Positions 9,325 through 20,481 of a DNA stretch of 64,000 nt are shown in pieces. The notes beneath the pieces are model-generated. The model had not been told where the DNA came from and searched no databases. It worked only from the letters and a program-made list of their open reading frames with translations. This DNA comes from Sporopachydermia quercuum (taxonomy: Eukaryota; Ascomycota; Sporopachydermiomycetes; Sporopachydermiales; Sporopachydermiaceae): the NCBI GenBank assembly GCA_001599295.1, contig BCGN01000003.1, forward strand, positions 1,217,148-1,281,147, written 5' to 3'. Position 1 is the stretch's first letter; the number at the start of each line of letters is the position of its first letter. The translations under genes and the position numbers were made by a program.

Positions 9325-12126
9325 ATGGCAGTTGATGGTGTAACTGAAGAAAGACCTGTCAAAAGACAGAAAACGCAAGCTGGAAATGAAGTAGACCGGC
9401 CGTCTCCCATAAGAACACCAATTGATAATGATATAAAACTTCCAGACGGAAATCATGTAAGTTCAGTCGTGAACAACTCTTCTAAAGATATTATTGAGGG
9501 TAGCCCACAATTACCCGAAAGTCAAAGTATAGGGCCTATACATTCCACCCAGGAACAACGCGCCACAGAGNAGCACCTACTGGAATCAGTATCGGCAACA
9601 TACAATGAAGATAAATCGCCATCTTTGAGCCAGATGGCCGAGGAACTCCCAAACATGCCGATGGACTCATTTCAACATCATTTAAGGACTTTGGAAGAAG
9701 TAACCATACGTGCAAACCAAAATGTTACGGACATTGAAGCTACAACAGCTTTACTGCCACACGAGATAGAACCTATATCTGTAGCTAACGAAAGAGAAAC
9801 AAATCAAGGTATACGAATAAATCCCACGACAGAGCCTATACGTTTAGAGTCGACCAATGAAAGAAGTTCTGAGCTGGAAAAGACCGATAATTTAGAACTA
9901 AATGATACCACTAATGACAACTCCCCCACCATCTATACTGGTGACCACACAAATACCCACAACAGCAGTGACACCAACGAAAACAAGATACAAAGTAAAG
10001 AACACGACAATTCAAGCATGGCTCATGAGTCACAATCATTAGTAGTGGATTCGTTCAAAAATACTCAAACGGCAATGGATTTTTTGAAAGAGCTAGAAAA
10101 TGTTCAGACACATGAGGCATTGATTGACCCAACATTTAAAGATGACGCAACACAACCACCAGAGCAAATCACCTTAATACCGCAAGAAGGCATACAGGAA
10201 CGAAGCTTTGCTGTTGATTATTCATTACCTTCACATGAAGACTCAATCTTCGGCTCCCTTTCTCTAAGAACATCAATTTCATTAGAAAACGAATCTCAAA
10301 GCCTCTCAACACGTTTTTCCTCAGCTTCGAAATTCAACGCTCTTCCCGCTAGAATTAAACTTAAGCTTAACTCCTTAGGAACTCTCGACAACTTAGCAAC
10401 CCAGATACTTAGAAAACTCACTACAGGCTTTTACCAGCAAATCCTTGATTTAGTTTCTAGTCCTGATACTGAAGATGGCCAGTGCTTTCAAATCGCTTTA
10501 ACAATGTTTGAATCGTGTAAACGAATATATTCGGATGATCCATTCATTTNCCCAAATGATATATTAATATACTATGAAAGTAATAANAACGAGATTGGAG
10601 ATTTAACAGCCAAGCAAGTATTTTACGAATTAGGAAGCTCATTAATGGACTATCTTGAGGTTATCTTAAGGAAGGCTAATCTTGCAACGTTTCTACTAGC
10701 TACGTTTGGCTGCATAGAAGTTGGTTTCTTTTATCTTAACGAGTACTTCTTTCATGTTTTTGTTCCATCAGTGATAGAAACTACTTTATATCTTAATCAA
10801 CAACATAACATATTTGTTTCTAATAGCGGAGAAGTGAATATTCCGCCATCTACAAATTTGGCTAAATCGGGATCAACAGGCTTCAGATTGTTGAAGAAAC
10901 ATACAGCCTTGTACCTAGATCTGAAAACACAAGCATTCATTTCTGCTATGCAACAACAAGAACGAGCCAGGGAAGAAATCCTTGATGATTTATTTCCCGA
11001 AACACTATCGCAGGAAATTTTAGCATTGAAAACACATCCTCTAGCATCGTCAATTCAGGACACTATCCAAGGTCTGTCTACTACAGAACTGGATTTTGTT
11101 AACAGATGCAAAGCAAGGAGAGAATATTTAACCAAAAGCTGTTTAGATATCGACGAGGAACCAACCGCAGGCAAATTAACACCGGAAGAACTAGCTGAGA
11201 AATATGATTGGCTAAGCTTTCTTAGAGAATTATCTGAATTTGTTGGAAAAAGTCTGGATTCGATAATTTTCCGGAAAGCNCAGAATCCTAATGGGGTGGC
11301 TATGTCTCCAACATCTCAGATTGATCGTAGCGTATATGAGACTATTGGAACATCATCAGGAATTGCTGGGGATCTTGCGGTTCCAAGTAAGATAACTTCA
11401 GCACTTGTAGCAGCTGCTCATGCAAATTCTTTTAAAATTCAATCTGTAGTGAAAGCTTCTGAAGCTAATTCAACTGAAGGTAAAGATGCGCAATCAAATG
11501 AAGAAACCAACAATAATTCAAGTAGTAGTCAACAGCCTGAGTCTGCGGCAGAGAAAACTGCAATAACAGCTGCTGGTATCTCCGGAACCTCTACGACTTC
11601 AGCATCAGAACTAGGACTAAATCTAAGATCGATTCTAGCAAAATCTGGTTATAAGGTAAGTAATCCATGGTGGACTACAACACCTGGGGTTGATGAGAGT
11701 GATAGGAATAAAACCCAATTCAAGAATTTTGATAAACCTGAAGGTCCCTTTGAACCTGAAAAGTCTGCAGGGGTATCTCACCAATCACCTGAAGAACAGC
11801 ACCAGCCACAGCAACCCANTCGTCAGAGAGTTCAGAAGCCTAGGCCACTGGCTCAACGGAGATTATGGACTAGAGATGAAGAAGTAGCTTTAAGACAAGG
11901 TTTGGATATGGTGAAAGGTCCTTATTGGTCGCAGATTCTCGAATTGTTTGGTGCTGGTGGCAGGATATCCGAAGTACTGAAGGATCGTACTCAGGTGCAG
12001 CTGAAAGACAAAGCACGTAACTGGAAACTTTTCTTCATGAAAAATGGGTTAGAAGTACCAACCTATCTGAAGTTTGTCACTGGCGATCTATATAGAGAGA
12101 AGAAAAAGAAAACCGATATCATATAG
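9325..12126 (+). CDS. TBF1: TTAGGG-repeat-binding factor Tbf1 (TRF domain plus telobox Myb)
   Basis: 933 residues from the ATG at 9325; in-frame sequence upstream begins only with GTG. The N-terminal third is polar and low in complexity, with a likely nuclear localisation signal (RPVKRQKTQ). Residues about 338-560 fit the TRF dimerisation domain ([20 protein letters not shown], then a helical region). The C-terminal part at about 839-918 is a Myb/SANT domain ([17 protein letters not shown]) with the telobox LKDKARNWK. Tbf1 binds TTAGGG-type repeats at subtelomeres and at many promoters, often of ribosomal protein or snoRNA genes in yeasts. Several single N bases fall in the gene. Taz1-like proteins share the architecture, but the telobox and overall form favour Tbf1. 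Confidence 0.9.
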   Translation: MAVDGVTEERPVKRQKTQAGNEVDRPSPIRTPIDNDIKLPDGNHVSSVVNNSSKDIIEGSPQLPESQSIGPIHSTQEQRATEXHLLESVSATYNEDKSPSLSQMAEELPNMPMDSFQHHLRTLEEVTIRANQNVTDIEATTALLPHEIEPISVANERETNQGIRINPTTEPIRLESTNERSSELEKTDNLELNDTTNDNSPTIYTGDHTNTHNSSDTNENKIQSKEHDNSSMAHESQSLVVDSFKNTQTAMDFLKELENVQTHEALIDPTFKDDATQPPEQITLIPQEGIQERSFAVDYSLPSHEDSIFGSLSLRTSISLENESQSLSTRFSSASKFNALPARIKLKLNSLGTLDNLATQILRKLTTGFYQQILDLVSSPDTEDGQCFQIALTMFESCKRIYSDDPFIXPNDILIYYESNXNEIGDLTAKQVFYELGSSLMDYLEVILRKANLATFLLATFGCIEVGFFYLNEYFFHVFVPSVIETTLYLNQQHNIFVSNSGEVNIPPSTNLAKSGSTGFRLLKKHTALYLDLKTQAFISAMQQQERAREEILDDLFPETLSQEILALKTHPLASSIQDTIQGLSTTELDFVNRCKARREYLTKSCLDIDEEPTAGKLTPEELAEKYDWLSFLRELSEFVGKSLDSIIFRKXQNPNGVAMSPTSQIDRSVYETIGTSSGIAGDLAVPSKITSALVAAAHANSFKIQSVVKASEANSTEGKDAQSNEETNNNSSSSQQPESAAEKTAITAAGISGTSTTSASELGLNLRSILAKSGYKVSNPWWTTTPGVDESDRNKTQFKNFDKPEGPFEPEKSAGVSHQSPEEQHQPQQPXRQRVQKPRPLAQRRLWTRDEEVALRQGLDMVKGPYWSQILELFGAGGRISEVLKDRTQVQLKDKARNWKLFFMKNGLEVPTYLKFVTGDLYREKKKKTDII

Positions 12127-12588
12127 TATTTATAGTCGATAAGAATCTAGTGATTAAGCGAATATTACTATTTGGCATTAACTAGAACTTTTAATATGCC
12201 CTGCCTGTGTTATAATCTTTTTTATCTTTTTATTTTCCAAGTTCTCTAGTTGCTGAGCGATTGTTAAGTTAGTACTACAAATCAAAGTATAGAATAATTG
12301 ATCTGCTCATATTTGAACCTACATTGAAGACATTGGCATATATTCTGTCTTTCGTAAAGTCCTGNAATTAATTAAACTAAATAAATAAAAAAATAGCGAT
12401 GTAACCATTCTTAATCTCTTTGATTTCCTTTCATAAATTGTTAGCCTGAATTCAGCAGATGGACTGAAAGCTGTATTCCTAGTACTTGTCATGTGTGTTT
12501 GATCATAAATTAGGTATCAGTACGGCATTTTGTTGCACGTCATTTCTTTTTAGGATTAAATTGACATCTTTAACAGGATTCTCACATT
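12127..12588. other. Convergent spacer between TBF1 and the metallothionein
   Basis: 462 bp of 3' flank for both genes. I see no gene or repeat. An isolated TACTAAC on the minus strand near 12266-12272 has no matching donor. Confidence 0.6.
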
Positions 12589-12882
12589 TCAGTTAGTAAC
12601 CTTCTTAGCAGCAGAACAACAGTCAGAACATGCACAGCTTGATCCACATTTGCATGTTGATGGTTCGTCACAGCAGCACTTGTCGGTTTTTCCTTCTCTC
12701 TTCGCTTTACATTGGCAGTTTTCACATTCGCTTTCGCATTTACAGTCAGTGGACTTCTTAGCCGTAGAACAGCCTTCACAAGTACAAGGCTTATTGCAAA
12801 CGCATTCAGCAGGGTTGTTGCATTGGCAAGTAGGTGAGGTAGCAGCTTTGGTGCTGCAGCTACAGTTAGAAGCAGAAGCCAT
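12589..12882 (-). CDS. Metallothionein-like cysteine-rich protein
   Basis: 97 residues from a clean ATG at 12882. Twenty-three cysteines are arranged as CxC, CC and CCC pairs in clusters, separated by Lys/Ser/Thr/Glu spacers, with almost no aromatic or large hydrophobic residues. This is the composition of a fungal metallothionein that chelates Cu(I), Zn or Cd in the cytosol. The layout suggests several cysteine modules (about residues 7-36, 46-57, 68-92), longer than the roughly 60-residue S. cerevisiae Cup1. No clear Ace1-type copper element was found in the first 500 bp upstream. The exact subfamily cannot be fixed by eye. Confidence 0.88.
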   Translation of the reverse strand: MASASNCSCSTKAATSPTCQCNNPAECVCNKPCTCEGCSTAKKSTDCKCESECENCQCKAKREGKTDKCCCDEPSTCKCGSSCACSDCCSAAKKVTN

Positions 12883-14391
12883 GATTAATTCTTTGATTTG
12901 TTTAAAATTATTATGAATATTGTATTTTTCTCGAAATACCAGGAGTTNATTAAGTTGATTAATTGAGATTTAATAATTGGTTTTGGTTAAATGAAAACCG
13001 AAAAGACAGATACAAATTAAGAGACATATTACAAGGTATTTGGTTCTTTATATACTTTTACTTCTATTTTATATCAGATTCCATTAAGATTTGCGAGTTA
13101 TTCGCTTCTCTGTTTAAGTTTAGTTCGAACTTAAATGGCCACACAACTAACCTTACTTAAAATTATTGGCATGCAAACTTATTCAACTGCCATTTTCGAT
13201 GGAACCTATGAACTTTATGCCTGTCTCGAGGCGAATATAGCTCAAGACAAGTATATCTTTCAAAGTATAGCTCTCTTGGTTTTTGAAAGTTTGTAGTAAT
13301 CCGTCCATGGAAATTTCAAAAAAAAATGTGATGATACACCCTGGCAAGATAGTTGCCAACTGCCTTTTAATGCTTTTTTTATTAATTAATCAAATGTTTC
13401 AATAAATAGTTTACAATATGATTCATCGATGAAGCACAAAAACCTCTGTAAGTAGAAACTTTAATTTTAAAAGGAGCCATAGCTTAAGTTTTAGATTGAC
13501 ATAATTTGCTAGGTAAACTCTAATAGTTACATTTGAAATCAGTTCATAGAACTTTGTTCCTTTCGTAATCAAATATTAAAACCCTAATCTAATGTGTTAT
13601 CTTTTGATTTTGATTTCCGTATGGAGCAAATGATATCTACAAGTAAATCCAATTACATAGATTAACACCTGGTCTGGTCATAATCTTCATGCAGACTTTC
13701 CCCTCAGCTGCATTTAGTGGGGAAGCTAGCTAAAAAAGCTCATCTCATGCATTGTACTGCTGGACTTTATGATAACAAGAAAAATTTGTTGTATGTTGAC
13801 GACTGGTAAACCAAAATAACAAGAAAATCATTTGGGCAGCGGAAAAGCCTCGAAGAGTTTTAGTATTATTGATTATTCGAAAACAAAACATTCAAATACT
13901 GTACAAGAAATCAATAAATTGTTGCAATTTGATGTACCATAGTCAACAATTATACTGAGCAAAAAAAAAGAAAAAGATATCATAGTGACAAAAGTAAATC
14001 AGTTGAGCCACTTTTGCTTCTCTAATATAAACTTGGAAATAAAATTCATTAATGCTACACATAGTTGCATCACAGCATTCCAATCTTTGGATATCATATC
14101 ATATAGAAAATTTTAAATAAGACAATCAACCAATCACAATGTAGAAAACTAGAAAGAACAGATATTGAGAAGTTTTTATCCTGCTTCTTTTTTCGGTCCC
14201 CAAGTGTGTTGACAAACTACTTATTACCTGAACTATCAACCCAACTGTAACTGAACTATTGCCTGAATTTGAACCGTTTCAATAATAAGAATCAACTACT
14301 ATTATCTACTATTATCTCATATAAACCTCAATTTTCAAATAATATTCTTCCTCATTCTATAAGATTCTATAACTTATGTACAGCTGCATTA
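12883..14391. other. Metallothionein promoter and MON2 3' flank
   Basis: 1.5 kb with no supported gene. It contains a Tbf1-like AACCCTAA at 13579-13586, and a CCCC/GGGG hairpin at 13697-13725 (7-bp stem, 15-nt loop) that also supplies a CCCCT stress-type motif. Poly-A runs occur near 13318 and 13962. Confidence 0.5.
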
Positions 14392-17300
14392 CTAGATCCA
14401 ATACAACTCTCCTATTTTGTCCAAAAGCTGAGAAATCAAACTCAAAGCAGCATAATCTTTCTGAGATACCGGCACAACAATTGTCAGCAACTGATATAAG
14501 TTCTTGAAATATTCTCTGTACTTATTGTTTTTGTTATCTCTTTCCAGCTCCAAAACCTCCAGTAAACCTTCCATTAATTTTTCAATCTCTCTTCTATGAA
14601 CAATTGGCATTGGCATTAATCCTCTGAGTTGTTGATCATTAATATACTTGACGAGAGTTAAAACAGCCCTTACATAGAAGAATGGAAATGCCTCATCACC
14701 GATCGTTCTATCAGTTTTGATTGAGAAACCAATCAAATCATCTAAAAGTATCATTGCCATTTGAGGTCTTGAAACTAAATCCATGCTTTCAGTCGTACCC
14801 AATTCTAATCTGTACGAAGCTTTAGGATCGTTCATTTTATAGTGGGATACTTGGCTATTAATCTCAGTCAGCAACAAATCNAATCCTTTTCTATCTAATA
14901 TAAGTCCTGTGTCATCAAATCCAAGCATTGCTATTAGTTCTTCCACATCATAAAAGAAGCTTCTATGAAGTGTTTCAACTAAAAGCTTTTCCAGTCCATT
15001 TTTTACCCACTTCGTTTGGAGTGAGAATTGAGCCATTAGTATATTTCTATATTGTTTATACAGTATAAGGTCTTGCTTTTCAAACAAACTATTGTTATGT
15101 TCATAAAACCTAATAGACTTAGGGTTAGCATTGCCAGTAATGAATTCTTTTCCTATTTCAATAAAACAGTCCCAATATAATGTTTGTTCTTCAGCAGAGT
15201 ATACATCAGGATTCTTCTTGAACTCATTCAATACAACGTCAATAGTAAAAATGATCGTTGAGCCTGATAGTATCCATACTGGATTTTTCACGTTACCAAT
15301 GAACTTGGACTTCTCGAGCTTCAATAAACTGTGGAGAAGAGTNAAGTATGTTTCATTTTTGATGAGTGTTTGTATATCTCTTATTGAGTTGAGTTTTCTG
15401 TTTAGCAAAACGATGCTTTCGCTTGATACCGCTATATATGAAGGTCTAGAGTTCTCACGAGATTTACCTTGACCAGCAATCGTATCAGCATTCGCAAGCA
15501 ATCCTAAAATTGAATATCGATTTAGCTGTAGTAATAATTTCCCAGTAATTTCAATTGATTCGCTATTGATCAGCTTCATACTATCAAATACTTTTCTTTG
15601 TATGGGACAACAGACTGATGTATCAGTAGTCGAAACTGGCAGTGCTGGATACAACATACATTCATCCAACCTCAAGAGAATTTTAGATAGCAACGTTTCG
15701 GTTAATAAATGATCTTTAACTATGGGATTATTCAACAATGCAAGCAGTGGTTCTAAGCAGATCAAATATTGTGTCAGTGTCTCATGATATTCTCTAACGC
15801 TTTCTGTATCAGAATTAATAAAATTATTAGGCTTATCTTCAGTATTATTGGTAGGAAGCTCAATAGGCTTACTCAACCATAATTTAATAAGCTCGCTCAA
15901 TAACTCAATTGGAATTTCAATCGGCTCTTCTTCATTTCCATGATTTTCTAAACTCTGTAAAACCTCCTGTAGAGATTTATAAATGTTTAGATTACATTCA
16001 GGCCAGCCTAAAACAATTACTTGTTGAATATAGCTTATATACACTTTCCAAATGATAATAGCACTAGGAAAAGTATCAAATTTCCAAAGAAATCCCGTGA
16101 GAAGTTTGGACATTCCGTTCACTATTAACTTGACGGTTTCACTCCATTCACATAGAATTTCCCTTTCTGTCTCTTGATTACTCTTTTGCAATGCAGAATT
16201 TACTCTTTGATGAAACTTCATTGGCCCTCTGAACATAAACTGGAAACAACACAACCAGAAACTATCATGCAATTGTTTTCCTTGTAATTCAACAATACCA
16301 AACAATGTCTGAACTGCACCATTTCTCACTTGAGCATTTCTAACAGTTGTAATCTCCCCAAGCATTACTAACAGGTAAATCCATAATCCTCTATACTGTT
16401 CGCTTTTACTGGTACTAGTTTCACTATCATTGCTATCATCTGAGCCTCTATGAATCTTTTCTAGCTCTTCAACTAACAGTTCCTGCGTCATTGATTCTGG
16501 TTTGGTATTAATATTATACACAAAATCTTCGATCTTACTCGTCAAATGACTAGATACCATCCAGAAGTAACTGATTGCCGATAATGCAATATTAATCTCA
16601 TAGTCTTGCCGACAGAACAAAAACAACGTATCAACTAAGGATTTGACACTTGTACGAGGTACNGTATGTAAGAAATCGTTGCAGATTAGTTGAACTGATT
16701 CGAAAGTGGCACTTGTCAACTGAATTACAAGTTCATCCAAACTTTTGATGATACTGGTAGAAATAAGAGTTTTCTTTAATTTAGGGCGGGATCTAGTTGT
16801 TATTTCAAAAGGACAGTTCAATATCCGAAACAAGCTTCTCCAGCCTTCTCCTAATCCTTGACCTGATCTATCAATAAGTTGACATACTGATTCAAGCACT
16901 AGTTTATATATATCACTTTCACAAGTCATAGAGCCATTAGAATCAAGTATTGGACCCGCGATAGTCTTAGTAAGACTGCTTATCAGTTTCTCCAGAGATC
17001 TAACAATTAGAACAATAGAATCATTCTTCATCGACGCAGCAATGCTTTCATTGGGTCCATTAATGAGAAAAGCTAAGAAGTCGCTAATAAGCTTGGTAAA
17101 TATCTCGCNGACCTTAACTCTTGATTCTGGTGCAATAGTAGTGTTAATAGCAATAGTAATATAGCTTTCAACAACTAGATTCCAGCAGTTTTTGCCAATT
17201 AAACTTGTAGGATCTTTATTACCAAGTTTAGAAAGCCTGCTGAAGTTTGCTTCGGTCAACTCAGATATCTTTTCAAGGAAAAACTCTGGATCATGTTCTA

Positions 17301-19650
17301 ATGGCTGTAATAACAATACTGAACCATAACCTACANTAGCAGTAGCTGTAGAGCTTCCCTGTTCTTTCTTGTTTCCAACAGAGAAAACCTTATCGGATAG
17401 TTCTTTTAGTATAAGCAACATGTCGTAGATTCTCTGTAGAGGATAGTCTTTCGTACTCTTTAGTATACGTTGATATAAATTGTCGATAGACGAATAATCG
17501 ACACCAGAATTAGACGATGAGGCTGATGTTAAACCTTTGGTTGGCTTGGTTAGCTTATAGTTATAAGTACTCCATTGTACGCATACAAATACTGTTCTCC
17601 ATGATTCATCAAGGGTTGGTCCTAAAGACATAACTAATGATAATAGTGCCCTTAAGCATAAAATATTTCTGCTGTTAGTAGGATATGGTGAGCCATTAAC
17701 TTTAGAGCCATTACTCAAATCACGAACAGAAGCCCCTGAAAGCATAACAATCATAGCATCACGAGGTTCAGTAAGTTCTAAAATGCCAGTAGCATGAGTA
17801 AATCTTTGAAATGATCTCAAAACACTGTGAAACGTCCTTTTGTCAGTACGAGAATAAAGCAATATACGATACACTTCAAATAAGCTTGACCAGCATGCTT
17901 CAACAAGACCTATACACAATAAGAGCTCAGAATTATGATTTGAAGGAAGAATACTGTCATTAGTTACCGAGTCAGAAATAATAGTTCCCGTCTCAATTTC
18001 AGCCTCTTCTAACGGTACTTCATGTGCATCCTCTGGTGAAGAGGATCTTTCTTTCTTAATCAGAGCTGAAACTTTCAATACATGTTTTCCAATATGTTCT
18101 CCCAGAGCATTAACGCATTGAAGAACAAGAAACAGTATATATAAAGGTGAGAGCACAGGAGGTTCAGTTTTGTCTAGCAGATCAATGCAAGGTACTTTTG
18201 GTTGTGAGTTGGAAGAAAGTAGATCAGGAGTAGTATTATTAGTATCTGTATGTGAAGCTGTTGAATTGGCTGTAGANCTATTCGTAGGATTCGAAACTTG
18301 ACCTTGTTTTATCTCATCATAATCTATGAGTTTGCTTGCAGGTGAAAGCAGATCAATATTTTCATTCACAATTTCATAAAATGCAATGACCAAGTCTTTG
18401 GTAACACTCTTTTTACCTTCTTGTAAATCGTAGGTGCTGTAGATTGACCGTATAAGATCAAATCTTGTATAGATTTCATGGAACAGTTCCATACAAATGA
18501 CTCGTTTCCAGTATGACATTCCCCCAGTAGGCAACACCAAATGAGTCAATAATGACAAAACAACTTCGCATTCAACTGAGAGAATTGAAAGTAGGTTCTT
18601 GACAGAAAGTAGAATAATTCTTGCAACTCTCACAACAATTGCATATTCCTGTGATACAGAGAATGATCGAAGTAATAATGGAATTACTCTTGTTCTCAGT
18701 AAAAAGCCTAGTTCATTATGTGATTTAAATAACTGATGATGGCTCTTCAAGATGCTTTCTAATAGTTCAAATCCAAATGTTTCTGATAGATAATTGAATC
18801 TTAGAAAAGAAGGTCTTCTATGTTCAATCAGTGTGCATAAATCCAAGAATATTCTTTGGGCATCATACGCAGCAGGAGCAACTAGCAGTGTTTGACCATC
18901 ATCAATTGGAACAGAATATGGTTTGAGGAGGGTTTTACCTCCTTCTTGATCCTCTTTATAAACTTTGTCAAACACAAATATTATGAGCTGTTGTAATGTT
19001 GCTGTTGCTGTGTTTACAACTACTGGTACTTTATTAGCCCCCTGTAGCATAGCACATACCAAAAGCAAATTTGCAATGGTATCATCATGCATATGAAGTC
19101 CATAATTAAGAAATAACGCGGGTAGCGATTGGAGTATTTTTAGTTGAATTTCAATAGCGAGATGACTGGCCTCAATGTAAGCATCAATGACTGCCGGTAG
19201 CCTTTTTACTGGGAGACCCTTCGATAAAATCAATCTACTTAGACACTGAACAGCAATTGCGCTGTATTTTCCATTCCTTGTTGAACAAGCTATCAGAAAA
19301 GGCTCAATAAATGACTCTCTGTGTGACAGTTCTAATTAAGAATAGCTGGTTAGTGTCATGAATGATGATTATCAAAAAGTGCACATGCCTTGTCTCTAAA
19401 CCATAACGCAAGCAGGGAATGNTATTAGTACATACCTTCCATGAACTGAGACTCTGATTTGTTGGAATCATAGCTTTTTAGAATATCTAGCGACGCCTCA
19501 GCAGTCTTTATTTAGGTTATGTTAGTAGAATCCTCATAGATAATAAGGAATCGGAAAAAATCAACATACACTTCTGATATCATGATTGCGACGTTTGGTT
19601 TCAGACGCTAGATTTGTAAGCTCTGAGAAAAGTAGACTAACAGTGCTCAT
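14392..19650 (-). CDS. MON2: Mon2, Golgi/endosome trafficking scaffold related to large Arf GEFs
   Basis: Three exons: 19570-19650, 19436-19505 and 14392-19331, giving 1696 residues. The first exon encodes a typical Mon2 start (MSTVSLLFSELTNLASETKR). Intron 1 has GTATGT, TACTAAC and AAG; intron 2 has GTATGT, CACTAAC and TAG. The rest is a long alpha-helical HEAT/armadillo-like protein with the DCB/HUS-type region of BIG and Sec7 relatives but no Sec7 catalytic domain. Characteristic stretches include LKILQSLPALFLNYGLHMHD and SNGSKVNGSPYPTNSRNILC. Mon2 works with Dop1 and Neo1 in trafficking between endosomes and the trans-Golgi. The long exon taken alone would miss the first 51 residues. Several N bases lie inside it. 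Confidence 0.87.
19332..19435 (-). other. MON2 intron 2
   Basis: 104 nt, starting GTATGT, with CACTAAC and ending AATTAG. It is in phase 1 and rebuilds a glutamate codon before LSHRESFIEPF. One N lies near its 5' end. Confidence 0.85.
19506..19569 (-). other. MON2 intron 1
   Basis: 64 nt, starting GTATGT, with TACTAAC about 14 nt before a terminal AAAG. It is in phase 0. Confidence 0.88.
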
Positions 19651-20481
19651 TCTCAAATCTTATTCTTTCCATTTGCTCACTGAATTACTTCGAGTATCAG
19701 TTTCAATAATTTCTCCTGAGAGCATGTCATTGCCAGCATTTAGCAATCAACGGTCCTTCTAAACAAGTAATTACTGGAGACTAAGGACACGAATAGATAG
19801 CTAATAACCGCCCAAAGATGAACAATCCAGTTCTCAACAAAACTTTTTGGTTATNATGCTTATCTATTTTATCTATACTAACAGCTCAACAATCAGAATA
19901 GCATTAATACTTTACTCTTACTCTACTACTCGTAGCAAAAAATTGATTCGTCTGTTGTTCAATAATAAAAGTNCTCCCTCATTAACAAATCCATGTGATA
20001 TTTCATCGCAATCGGTCTCCTTATATACCTTTAGCAATAGAGAGACACCTATCAATAGACGGTAATAATGTAGTCATGTGATTGTTTATAATCTCTGATA
20101 TTGGTTNCATGCATGTATCTGCATTAGATGCATAATAAGTTATCCCCAATAAAAAGCTGGATGATGATGATTATCTAACAGTTAAGAACTGTACAATTAG
20201 ATAGAAAGCAGTTTTAACAAGCAAACGGCGTAAGTAGGAAGGCAAAAGAGACTGGTGATTTTCTGTTTCTGTTGAAGATTACAAAGGTTGAGAATAACAG
20301 GTTTTAAATCTTCACGGCCCTTAATGCATATTTTAGCTATTGTTTGATTCGTCTGCAGGGACATTNCATTTTTTGCCATTCGACCTTCTTCTGATCATAC
20401 TGCAAACACAACATAGAAATTCAGGTTGCATGGACTCAAAATAGCAGTTGTACACTTTCAGCATATCATTTCAATTTAAAA
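19651..20481. other. Divergent promoter region between MON2 and the mitochondrial protein gene
   Basis: 831 bp with four N bases and no confident gene. A 60-codon minus-strand ORF (20197-20379) starts with ATG but matches nothing I know. Confidence 0.5.

Noticed and set aside
20197-20379. 60-codon minus-strand ATG ORF
   Set aside because: Reasonable start context but no known family, and it occupies the promoter of the gene at 20482. Not supported without conservation.
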